A stretch of 64,000 nt of DNA from Haliclystus octoradiatus. Lineage: Eukaryota; Cnidaria; Staurozoa; Stauromedusae; Haliclystidae. A program made the translations under genes and the position numbers. The stretch's first letter is position 1. Each line of letters opens with the position of its first letter. Below the pieces are notes generated by a model. The model saw nothing but the letters and a program-made list of their open reading frames with translations. It was not told where the DNA came from and ran no database searches. The stretch is taken from positions 33,481,073 through 33,545,072 of the forward strand of contig OU744447.1 in assembly GCA_916610825.1 (NCBI GenBank). Direction: 5' to 3'. Shown piece after piece: positions 21,841-35,200 of the stretch.

Positions 21841-23129
21841 AATCAACAAAAACAAAACTGTAATATTAATTCAACAATTAGGAAGCTAACATGATCAACT
21901 CCAACACATTTAACAATTTAGCAACAATCCTAGCGAAATTTAACAACTATCGAACAAGATTGAGCACGACACTGAAAACTCCTTTCTATTTCTATTATTA
22001 TTATATTTTTATATACATATAAACAAAAAAATATATATGCTCACTGTTTCAATAATTACATAAAACTTTTGTATTTTTAACTATTTGAGTGACGCATTCG
22101 AATTATCCTTGCTCTACCACCTTTGATTTTCAAACAGAACCATACAACATTTTAATTGACATGATGTTTAAAGTCAAGACTATTGATTTTACCAAGAATT
22201 TATTGATTTTAAACCTTGCCCTCATTTCCTAACGCTATCTATTATCTACTGTGTGCTGTATCTCGTTAACTATTCGACGGTAGACAGCAAATAGTAAACG
22301 TTGGTCTGAGACGTTGTCTTATTTTATAATAATTTCTTTTTTTGTTTGCTGAGGCATTAATATTTGCTATTCCTTACAAGACTTCCGCTAACCAACGTAG
22401 TACATGTTTGTAGGTGCGAATATATTGATGAAAGTAATAATTTGAAAATAAAAGATTCGGTTGGAACAATGTTGGTATAAGCCTACCATTTTCAAGGATA
22501 GATTAACTATTGGAACATAGTAACTTATCACACAAAAATAATGATAGATTAATATACATATTAAAATAAAGAAACGTATGGAAATCTGAAGTGGTATCTA
22601 ATGTATTTCGATATTAGGTGATGTTTTATATCAGTATTGACCGTGATTTTGAACGTGTTTCTGTACAAACTCTGTTGGACAAAAGACGGAAAATACTTAC
22701 AAATATTGCGACAGTTTACATAATTATATAATTCTACTTATATATATATATGGGAGATTTTGATTAACTTCAATTATATGTTTCAACTGTATAAATCAAT
22801 CACAATTCATTATAATCACAACTCACGTGGAATCCAGGATGTTCCAATAAGATATTGGAAAATGTTGAATGTTATCTCACATTGTGGTGTTGTGAAAGAT
22901 CGTGAATAATTCATACTCCATTAATGTATCAGTTTAATTTGCAATAGTTCATTGAAAGAATTGGACACGAAATGGTATTATAACTCTAATCCTGTAATCA
23001 GCTATACTTTTATTGCCTTTAACGATTTGGAATCAGACTTCATTATAAAGTGTTTACATTTTGTAATCAAGAAATAAACAAACCATTGAACCTTAACTGT
23101 TTTATTGATCAAATGTATCAACGTACTTT

Positions 23130-23168
23130 GGATGTAATCATTGACCTGCTTTGTTTGTGAGTTATTCA
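23130..23168 (+). promoter_or_regulatory. Upstream block shared by genes B and C (gene C copy)
   Basis: GGATGTAATCATTGACCTGC then TTTGTTTGTGAGTTATTCAA, 90-125 bp before the gene C ATG. Counterpart of 7263-7316. No clear TATA box is placed relative to it. Confidence 0.35.
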
Positions 23169-23254
23169 ATCAGCTGAATTTGTCGAATCTGTTTCAGGAA
23201 ATATGAAAAAAGCTTTGGAAATTACAAGTTGAAGCTTTTTCCAGAGAGACCAAA

Positions 23255-26200
23255 ATGCTGGAACTCATAGGAAAAGCAATGCATATAATTGCTCTAGTTA
23301 CATTGATGATCGCTTGTGCAAATGGAAATTATCGTCTGCATAAATATCCAATGAAAGGTAGATCAATACTTTGAAAGCAGTTTTTATTTACATTTCTCTT
23401 TCTACTTTCATTATAATTCATCGTCTAATAACAGTGCAATTATTTTATGAAATCATTTAGATATATAATATAATAAGATTTAAACTTTGACTATAGAATA
23501 ACTAATTTATTGACATTATTTTTGATTTTTTTTAGAGCTGTTTATACATGGACATATATATAATATTCCACTTGAGATGGAATCGTTATTTTCATGAAAG
23601 GAAATTGTAAATTTTCATATAATGTGCAATAAAATGGTATTCTTTCGAATTTATAAAATTCAGAAATTTCATTATCTAGGATTTATTTGAGTGTACATTT
23701 GGGATCTCCAATCATATTGATTTCAGAGAAATTAAATCTCAACTCCCCCTATGGACATTGCCAATATTTACTACTTCATATTCAACATATAACAGAAGAA
23801 AAAAATGATAAACCGAGGAAGAATTGCTGAGAAACAGAATTCAATAAATTAGAATAAATAATTGTTTGAAGATGGTTAGAATTAATAAGGCTGATGTAAC
23901 ATGGTAAGGATCCGGGGAGGAATACTTTCAAATAGGCGCTATACTGGATGCAGCATTTCTGATGCTATGATTTTGGCATCATGCTGACAATTTTTGGATT
24001 TCAGTGAAATTTATCCTGAAAGGAGCTTCCTGGAACACTGCTGTGAGGCACTAATGTGACATTTTTTAACTCAAGTGTCAGGATCGAATAGTACATTTTT
24101 GGCAGCAAAACCACCAACTTTGATGTGCTTGCATCATTTGCGATATCCACACCCTGCAAAAAAAGTATAGAAATATACCCTCTTGGGGGATGACTGATGC
24201 TGACATTAAAAAGAATAAACATAAATGAAGTGAAGCACGTGATTCATGCTAGTCGGCTCCTAATTAATGGGTTCGTAGCACACGCTGACAACGGCGGGAA
24301 TAACGCTGGGGCCTGGTAACCAAATTAACCTATAGAGCGAGTTGAGTATTTAATTTCTATATCGTTAGGATATAGGATTCTATTATATTTTCCAGCAGGA
24401 CATTACAATGCCGTGAATGGTTATCAGAGACATGCTATGCAGCCTGCTCCAGGTAAGAACTCGCATACGGCTTGTATTCCGCTGAATTAGGGACTCGAGA
24501 AATAATTTTTCTGAAATAGATAATACATCACACTATTTTTAGAAGATATTTACGCACAAAGAGTTTTCTATAGTAAACTTATTATTATCATTTTCTTGGA
24601 AAACTCCCTACTTAAAATTGAAACTCATACTGCCGAAGTTGAAGGCAAAAAGCGTTTCAATGTTTGCATATTTGCATATTTCTCATTGTTAATATTAGTC
24701 CCCACAGAAACTGCATAATTCTATCGAATGTATTTGAATTAACCCACAGCAGAATAATCAAGCTTTCGAACTTCGTAATTACTTATTTTTATACTTATTA
24801 CTATGTTCCTGATCAATAGATAGGAGATCGAGACTTCTTTATCGTTTCACATCTACAGCTTACCTTATCGTCATCTCTTACAGAGATGATTAGCAGCATC
24901 TTTTGTAATGGATTTGCTGTTATCGTACAAAAAATGAAACTTGAAATACAAAGGGCTGCGATGACACTTCATGAAATCCACCTTGAAAATCCCGGGCCAG
25001 AATTCAAATTTTTTTCCAATAACATCGCTGCTCATACAGTAGTAGAAAATAAATTAATTTCAACCACATGATAAAATATGTATGCTATACATATATACAC
25101 TGATCAGTTAAATATAATATACAATGGCTGTGTTCAACTTTTGCAGATGCTAGAATTTATAAATGACTAATTAGTGAGTAGTTTAACATAAGATTATAAA
25201 ATTTTAGAACAAATCAAAATTGTATTTGGAAATTAAAACTAAGAATGAATTTGTTATAAGTTGAAATGTTTCCCAAATTAGGATTACTAAGCAATTGGCG
25301 CACAGTTTCCCATGAGCTACTGATATTTGGCGCACGAGAGACACGTAAGGAGAAAACGAGTAGGCATCAGAAAATTACGATTCGCCTCGGCGAGTAATTT
25401 TCCCTTTCGAGATTTCTCCCGAAGTGACTCAAGTGCACCAAATTTCATTAGAACAGAACAAGGATTTGCTCCGATTCATTCTTGAAACTCTATTGGTTAA
25501 CGCTAAAAGCGCCATTTCCCCATAACCTAGCTTGACCCCGTCGATTTCAATAAATTTATAAAAATATCAAACAACTGATATACATATACAATTTCACTAA
25601 GTTGCTGCTTTATGCGGTTTGTACATTGCTGTTTTATGAACTTATCAGTTTCGATAGTGCTGCAGTGCGGTCCGGTATTTTGTAAAGAATACTAATAATT
25701 TATAATATTTATTACATAGAATCGATTTATAAAAGGGTTACCACACGGCTGCCTTGTGGTAACCCTTTATTAATGAAAAGTATGTAGTTTTCATCTCGGA
25801 TATACTTCAAATTCGTTTATATCAGTGTCAATGTGAATGTATTGCAATGCTCATAGTTCTAATATATATATATTTAATATTTAAAGAGGAAAAGCCTCAC
25901 TCATCTTCGATGATTTTCAGGAGGTTCCTCGAAATAGAATTAACAATGAAAATAAGTAAAATTAAGTAACATAATAAATTAAAAATATAGAGAACAACAT
26001 GAAATAAATATTTAACTATAAGATAAGAACATAAAATCTTCTGATAACATTTTAATTGAATTAGTTTATAAGAACATTGAACGTTTTAGGGTATTTTTAA
26101 AAATGGTAAATGACGATAATTGTCTAATGCTTTTTTCTATGCTGTTCCATTCTTCAGCGAACGTAAAATGTGTCAAATATGTACCCCATTTGGATTTTGA

Positions 26201-29200
26201 TGATGGTTTTCTTAAATCCTTTCTATACCTAGTATTATGGGTATGTACCGCTGCGCCGTCAGTAAAGTTAAAATCAGTGTCAATTAATTTATTTATGCAT
26301 TTATAAGTTAATAAACGTCTATCATAACTGCGTTTCACACATAACGTGGACCATTTCAGTTCTTTCAGAGCATCTGAGGGAGATGAAAATTTATCTTTTT
26401 GTAGTATGACTTTCGCAGCTTTATTTTGTAATGTTTGTAGGGAATCCATAAGTACAGCGTTGCCTTTATCTCCCCACACGATACTAGCATAATCAAAATG
26501 AGGCTTTATCATTGTATTATAAAAAATAATCCTTGCAAAATATGGTAAATATAATCCGCCTTAATATTGCAATTTTATGACAGACTTTTGATTTGATGTT
26601 CCGTATATGATCTTTCCAAGTTAGATTATTATTTAACATTACCCTAAATACTTGAAATGATCAACATTGTCAATTATTTTGCCGTAGATTGTCAATTCAA
26701 TGTTAGAGTAAGATGAAAGTTTACGAGGGCTACCCATAATCATTAACTTGGATTTAGTAGTATTTACTGTCAATTTATTATTCTTAAACCATTGCAAGAT
26801 TTGGGATAAGTCATTGTTTAATTTTTGTTTTAATCCATCAGATGTACTGTCTTGACAAAATATGACAGTATCATCTGCAAACAATGTAATATCAGTGTGT
26901 TTGAGACAGTTAGGAATGTCATTGATGAATATTAAGAATAATAATGGTCCTAATATTGAACCTTGTGGAACACCAACTGTAATAGGTGATGTAGATGATG
27001 AGCATTGACCAACAGTTGTAACTTAAGAGCGATGAGTCAAATACGATTTGAACCATTGGAGACAATGATTTGATAGTCCAAGTCCTTGAAGCTTACGATG
27101 TAGAATAGTATGATCGACTGTATCAAATGCTTTAGCCAAGTCTAGAAAAATTGCACCTGTAACTTTACCATTTTCCATGTTATTTAACACATTGTCTGTA
27201 AATTTGGATAACGCTATTGTAGTTGATAAATTTGGTCTAAAGCCAAATTGTTTGGGAGTAATTAGATTATTCGATTTTAGGAAATTGTACAATTGATCGT
27301 GGACAGTTCTTTCAAGAATTTTACTAATTGCTGGCAGTACTGATATCGGTCTATAATTTGTAGAATCCAATTTGTTTCCAGATTTGAACAGCGCAACGAC
27401 TTTGGCACATTTCCATAAAGAAGGGAACTCTGCTTCAGAAATAGATAAATTAATTAATTTTGTAATAATAGGAGCAATAATAATCGATGAATCTTTCAAT
27501 AGCCTTGCAATCAATAGCAATGTACTGATTTTATCGAGACCAACTGCTTTGTGGGTTTTAAGTTTGTTCAATTGCTTTCGAATATAGCTTTCTTCGACAT
27601 ATTCTATTGAAAATGCCGGCAACGGAGAATTTAAATTAATTGCAACTGGTAATTCATTGGATTTAAATTTAACAGCAAGCTTCTGACCAATTGTTGTAAA
27701 GAAATTGTTCAAGCAATTAGCGATATCTTGTAGTTTTGATAACCTTCATACTGACCTCCCGTCCTTTACAGTAACTCAATTACAATTAAGATGGCGTTTA
27801 ATGTTCCATTGTTTTGAGAAAGACTCGAGTTTTGAAATCTTACAGCGATAGCTCGTGCATATAAACTTTTCACGAATTTCATAATAACATGAGTATGATG
27901 GATTATGATTAGTTCAACAGGGTGAAAGAGCGGATATATACGTCATGATGGATTGTTCACCTGCTCTCACGAAGAATAATGCTGAATTTTTCAAAACTGA
28001 TTACACAAAAGTGATCTTTGAAGGTGTTAATGCAGTCACTAATAATGATATTTTGGCCAAAGTGTTCTATTATGGTGCTATCAATGGACTCGTAAGTATT
28101 AACATAGGTTCAGATACGGATTTAAAGTTCAAGATTTTAATTTTGTATGATTGCATTTAAAACGGTAATTTTATATTGTGATTCCCCTTGAAATTAATAA
28201 TTTATTTCTCAATTTAGAACTATGATTACTTCAGTAACACTCTCGCCGAATTTCAACAAAAAGAATTTCCATCATTCCAACAGAGGAACATCGGTGCTGG
28301 TTTGAATTATGTCAATTATATCAATCAACATGAACATAGATTCGGAAAGGACATTGGAAAAGTAGTTTTATTAATCACAGCAGGACCAACTACAGAAAAA
28401 AGCAATGATGCTATTATAAGAGAGAAACTGAGACTGACAAAGCGAGGCGTTATTATTATAGCATTAGGCTTACAAGGATATGCCACACAAGCAGATCTAC
28501 CAATCCTAGCTACAGGTTCAGAATGGATGATGTTTGGTCAATTTAGTACAATGACAAAACAAATATCAGAGAAAATCAAAGAAGGTAAAATATATAACAT
28601 TTTGTAATGTTATTATATAGAAGCATTATAACTTTAAGAGATATAATACGGATATTCTAATAATGCAGGCATTAAACAAATGAAATTTAAATCAAATGAG
28701 TCGATCAGAAGTTTAGTCGACATCTGTTATTACTTCTCCTGGATCTTTTTATGAATGAAATTATCAGAACATGGAAAATTAATAAGGCTTTTTAATATTC
28801 AGTGAAGTTTATTATCAATTTGAAAGAATTGCTAGTAAATAAAGTAATATGGACGGTGTCGCCCTACCGAAGGCACCCGTACCACTCCTCTATTTCTAGA
28901 GAAGTGGCTCTTTTCGCTAAGAGCAATGATGTTAAACGCTCCTTAGATCTCAGCCGCGACACTGCAGATCAATTTCAACAGATTTCATGGCAGATAGGCA
29001 TTGATTGTCAATGCGCAACGATGCGCCGCAGCTACTCACAATGCAATTCCTTCTGAACCATTCCATCCGCCATCCTTAGATGGTACTCATTTGATGTTTC
29101 AGATAAAGTTAAGGCTGAGTTGACCTGAGGGGGATTTGAACCACAGTCGATCAGATATGATACGATCTGAAGTTCGGTTGCTCTGCCAACTGAGCTAATC

Positions 29201-32200
29201 ACCCCTCCAACTGAGCTAATCACATCAGAATTGCTAAAACCACTAAATCAATACATGCATAACTGGTCAAAAATTAATAAATTAAACCTTGCCTTATTAA
29301 AATATACAGCGTATTTATCTAAAACTTTAAAATAAGATACCCAAGGGTTACATAATTCATAATATCCAGCTTTTCTATTATGCTTGATCCGTGGCTTTGT
29401 AAGGCAATGCTAACCTTATAAATAAGAAATGAGCTTGCTCTTTTGTGTGCTGTTATTTTATTAGAATTATCCCTTAGCTCATTAAACATGTATTTCGCCT
29501 TACTTCCAAAAGAACCTCATGTCTTTATCACCACTGGCAGGATATATAGTAGCTATATGAAGCTTAAATATAGTAGTTTTTTGTCAAGTGAAGTACTGTA
29601 TGAAGATGTAGTTATGTTGAAAAAATGTGATTATAACATACGTCATAGTTGAACAAACGTTGTTGAACCCCTTAATATAACTTGACAAGCATACTACAGT
29701 ATAGTTAGCAAGGGAGTTTTAACTCTTCTACGATATCATAGATATACCAGTTTCAGAAAAATCAACCTACCTTTCAACTTCAACAAAGAAAAAAGAAGAA
29801 ACATATTACTTCTTTGGCAGAAATACTGTTCTTAATTTTCCGCTTTTGGTGAATTGCTTTTGAGTAAATTTGTTATCACTAAATAAATTGAGTAAATTAT
29901 AGAGCTCGTTCTTTGTATGTATCTGTAAATGTAAATGTATCTTTTTCATATTGTTTTCTTTTTCATATCAAAGTTTAACATTTAATCTGTAGTTATACTT
30001 TTAATTATAATTATTTTATTGAATATAGAATTTTTATTGAAGTCTATCATTACATAATTTATTCATGCAATTGACTTATTATATTTAACAATGCTTCAGG
30101 AATAACTAACGTGTATATTTTCCTTTCAGCAATCATTGCAAGTCGAGGTAAGAACATAAACAAAATTTTTGAAATTTAATTCTGTCAAATTTATAGTATT
30201 TGTAGCAAATAACTTTCAATCGTGTCTTGCCGATTGTGATTATCTCTTCTTAAGCAAAAATCATACTCATTGGAACGGAAAACCGACCAAGTTTTATAAT
30301 TAATTCATTACAACCATATTGGATGGTTGCAATCACATAGATTAGCTGAGGGTAGAATCAGAGCCATCTATTTACAAGAGTTGGGACACTTCTGCCATTT
30401 TTGTATCTTTTTGCCTGGACCCGAGCACGTTTTTAACAGTGCGCATGTGCAGGAGAATGTTGTGTGTTTTTTCAGCCATATTGTATTGCATTTTTTCGCG
30501 CGTTTCACTTGAAATGATTGAGAACCTGTTTCCAAAAGAACAAAGATGGCATCCAAAAATCACGTGACTGGCATCTGTCCAGTTGGAGACGATAGCGGCA
30601 CATGAAAGCGTGTCCCAACTCTTGTAAATAGATGGCTCTGGGTAGAATCACTGCGTAACAAAGCATACCAGAAACTGGTAATTGTTGAGAATTTTTGGGG
30701 AATTGTCCATAAATCATTGTGCAATGACGTCATTGTGTACCACATTGCATCCGCTTTCAAAACATTAATACTTATAGAAATTATGTGCCTTTATTGTGAT
30801 TCTGTCGTGATTATAACTTGAGTAACTTAAAACTAAGTTATCGATTGTAAATTTTATAAATGTATCTTTCTGTAATATAGCATATAATCAAAATTGCCAG
30901 TTAAATTCGTACGCAAATTAAATCTTGCTGAATGTTAAATTAAGCTTTCTTTTCTGCAGCCATCAAAAAGAGCAATGCCGCAACCGAAGGTAAAATAATC
31001 GTTATCTCTTAATTACATAGATATGATATAAACGTAGTAGGTTTTGTATGTTGCGATATTGAATTATTACTTCTGAAATCTTACCCTATTCTTACTATTC
31101 TATTCTGATAACCAAATAAATTCCCAAATTAATAATAAATAACGAATTAGTAAATAAAATATAAAATCATAAAATACATCAAGCAGGGGATTTGAACCAT
31201 AGCCTATAAAATTCCATCTAAGAAATATCGGATCAACTGACTAATGTTTTCAAATTCGGAAAACAGTAACCGCTAATAACAAGACTTTCCTTGGTGAATA
31301 ATTCATCCACTGAACGTGTGAAAGTCTCGCAAATGTGAAAGTTTATTTGTATCGATATGGTGAGAATATTACTATATGAATATTGTTATCAACATCAGAA
31401 ATCAGTAATGGCTTGCCAACTAAAAAAATACTAAATATTTCATTTTCAAAGAAAATCAAATGAACAAAAAGGCAGCAAAATCGAATGAACAAAAATTCTA
31501 CAAAATTGTTTACTTCCTGTGCAAAAGTTGATGGCTTCAGGATGCCCTATTACAAAGCTAAAGAAGAACAAACGCTTGACAGGAAGAAGCTTGAAACATA
31601 TTATCTTCCAGGTGACCGAAATTTCAAGATTGCGACCATTGATATATTAGCCTAGCTCTACAAGGCCCATTATTCCACTACATCCCTAATACTCCCTGTA
31701 CTCTACATCCCTAATACCTATACGAAATGGCCGTTGGTAAAGTGGAGTACAGGGACATGTTACACAGGTCGATTGATATATCATATCATGCTCACTCTTT
31801 CTATATGGATCCATGATTTCTCTTTGTCATGACAAATAAATCAAAGTACTTTTATTGCATTTTTCCACATTACAGAATATGATGTGAAGGCTGATATACT
31901 CCTACTCGTCGACTGTTCAACAAAATTAAGCACGTTTTCAGTAAACTTTTTCAAGGAGCAGTTGATGGCATTCATTGTACAAGCGATTGGGCATTATCAA
32001 GTTGGTACATGGACCACAAGGTTCTCAATGGTATTCTTTGGTGATACTGCTAAGGTATATTGAAACTAGATTTTCAACTCAATGATCTTTATCAAATTCA
32101 TCAGTAAGCTGAATTTGTTACAAATGCTACACAAATGTTTGACTTTTCACAATAAAGAGTTACAACATTAACAGAAGCAGATTTATCAACTTAATTAGAT

Positions 32201-35200
32201 AAGACAGATACAAAAAATACAGATAGTAGATCGCAAGAAAATAAAAATAATTATTCCTGTTAAACATGTGTATCTATTTCGCCTTCGATTTTAGATAAAA
32301 ACCACAACATCTAGTCGACAACATCTAGAAGCATATATTTGAACAAATTTGTTGCAATGAATTCGTAAAAATTCTTCTAATGAAACTGTTCTTGAATAAC
32401 TCATGGGATTAATCAATGGGGGTTCCTAGAGGGTGAAATTCGCGGATCACGTTGGAATTTTATCAAAATTCCCGTTCGACGTATGTCAAAAACGCTCAAT
32501 TCCCGTATGTTGAATTCACTCGTTTGATTTTCCCAAGGCTATTTTAGCCTAAAAAGGCAAATTATTCATTCCATAGAAAATTATATTATTGTTTTGTATT
32601 TTTAGAACTTTTTCACGCAGATAAATTGATTTACATATCTTTTTGAAAAACATACAGATAAAAATTATATAAAACCTTTAAGATATGTTGAGTTCTCGTT
32701 TCGCAGGACAATTCTTGACAAATTCCTGCCTCACGCTATTAAAAAGGGTGATTCTCGGTTCACGTTTGATAGAAATTCCCCTCTCATTGATCGATTTATG
32801 GATAAATAATAAAACAATTATCGGACGAGATGGAGCCTGACATTGAGATTTATTAGGCCTCTGCGATTTTATCGTCCCCAACCAGATGATGTTCTGTCAG
32901 ATAATTCTCAATCTCGTTTCTCATTTCGTTCGATAAGTGCTTGTGACAATTGAATAATTTATAAACAATCTAACAATCAGATTGTTGGAGCCTGGATTCG
33001 TATTTTAATATTTCCTTATGTTTTTATTCCAACAGGAGTACATCTCATTTTACACGCCAGATTTTGTAGCTATTAAAAATACTATTGATAATCTAGTAAA
33101 CCCTAATTATCCTAAAGCAGAGGTTTCAGTTGGTTTAACAAAGGCAATTGAAATATGGCGTGGAATACAAATCACTACCGAGCGGAAACGTATTCTTTTA
33201 TTGATAACCACAGGAGATGCTGCTAATATGGTCTTAGTTAAAGAGCAGATAGCAATATTGATCAGCATATCTGTTAGGGTTGAATGCATTGGTATAGAAG
33301 GTGGAAATGAGCTTGGAGAGTATATCAAAACACAAGGGGGCTCATTTTGGTATTACACTAAAGATTTGCTAATTGAAGCTGACGCTTTTGCTCTCAAATT
33401 ATACGAAGGTAATCTCCATTGAAGACACTGAAACAAAATCATAAATAATAGTAAACAAAATGAGTCTTATGTGCACCTGATATCAAAAATATTAAAACAG
33501 ATTCGGAAAGCTGCTGTTAAAGGAGCAAGATTGTTGAAAAGGATTTTTTTTACCAGGATTTATTTCGGTCCATTTCGTTTTTAAGAGATCCCGCCGGGGC
33601 AAAAATATCTCTCGTTTGTCCTGATCAAATTCAAAAAGTTGAAGATAACTGTCCCTATGTACAGCATTCATGATTCGTGTGGACATGAACAAATGGACAA
33701 AGAATTAAAAGAACTCTCTTACTTCTAATCTTAGAAAGCAAACACCACAATATTCGTTTACTTGAAGACTGACTAAATCGCCAGGGAGTGTCGCGCCCCC
33801 AATACCCCCATACTAGGGACGGCCCTCAGTGAGGTCATATAATTGATTTGAAATTGTGAAATTGAATAGAAAAAACTGAGATATTTATATTTACATAGGT
33901 CATGTAGATCTTATATCAGTATATTTATGTTATTCAGACCTCCATGAGCCGTCAGCTCATGCATTATTCTCATTGTGGCATCCCTACCATTTATGCTTTT
34001 TTAGAGAATTTCACCCAACACACACCCGACTTATTCGATGGTGTTCTGTTTACAACCTCCTACTCGAGAGATATTTTCTCTCGTGTCACTATTGTAAGCA
34101 ATTTCAGGGAGGATGCCTAATATACAAATCAAAACATATTTTGTTTAACCGGCAATACTTTCATGCCTGTACTAGAAATCCATATTGGACACGACGTTAA
34201 GATTTGAAATCCATAATTAAAATTTGATTTGAACCCTAAATCCACCAGCGACAAAAGCCAACTTGAACTTCTTCCTCATAACTACAGAATTCCTTATTTT
34301 TTTCCCATATGCCATGCAATGAGCTTGCCAGTATACAAAATTTGAAGCCCCGGTCAAATGACTTTTTTTATTTCGCCTACATTGATAGGATTCAATTGAA
34401 TTCATTTTCATCAACAGCGATGATTAGATATTTTGAAGGTTGGTGACGAATCAATCGAAGGTTTTAATTCTGAGTCGAGCTACGTTATTGTCGACCAATC
34501 AGAAGACGGCTCATAGTTCACAAATCATATGAATACTGGCGAAATAAATTTGGCTGGGGCTTTACACGTTGAGCATCAAAAACATTCATTCAAAGCAAGG
34601 AAAATGGGCTTTGAAAAGGATTCTTCTTCAAAATAGGGATTTACAGCCACAGCTCTAAACCAAATCACATCTCAATGAAGTATTAAGGCTTTACTTTACA
34701 TTCAGTAAATTTGTATCTTAGCATTCATATCAATATTTGCTTCAACCATAATTTATTTTTACTCTTCTTCTCATTTATAGAGATTAAAGTGGCACCACGT
34801 AAGTGTAATTTGATCAATCCAAACAAATATAATCATTTAAGTTCATTTATTCCATTCATAGGGGACCCTCTTCATATAGCAGATTAATGATGAATAGAAT
34901 TTGTTGATTCTGTTGTTAGGTTTCAAATGCTACAACAACTCAGAATTAGCCATGCACGATATTGCTGCATCACATCTAAAATACCTATCCTACCTCTATT
35001 GCAACACTTCAATAAAGTTATATCCAACTAGTCAATTTGCTATAGGTTAAACACCTATATTTGTAGATAATCTATCTTATGCATATAGTACATCGGTAGC
35101 TCCGAGTGCTAGAGTGTCCGCTCGACGTGTGGGAGACTCTGGCATCGTCGTCGGTACACACAGTCAATATTCTTTGTATCTCTTTGTAAATTTGCAAATT

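Larger units (their letters stand above)
18869..23254. other. Spacer between genes B and C: mobile-element remnants, no host gene seen
   Basis: Contents: gene B 3' UTR; a hAT-like terminus near 20250-20269; a TA microsatellite; two Penelope-like remnants with a hammerhead between them (20600-21840); then AT-rich sequence to the gene C promoter in which I see no gene. Confidence 0.6.

Noticed and set aside
27919-27922. Alternative acceptor at 27919-27920 for gene C exon 3
   Set aside because: It would enter in phase 0 after a phase 1 donor; the AG at 27911-27912 keeps frame and matches the gene B layout.
29120-29205. Functional tRNA gene on the - strand
   Set aside because: A and B boxes are present, but the T-stem does not pair, the A box is duplicated, and a SINE body follows.
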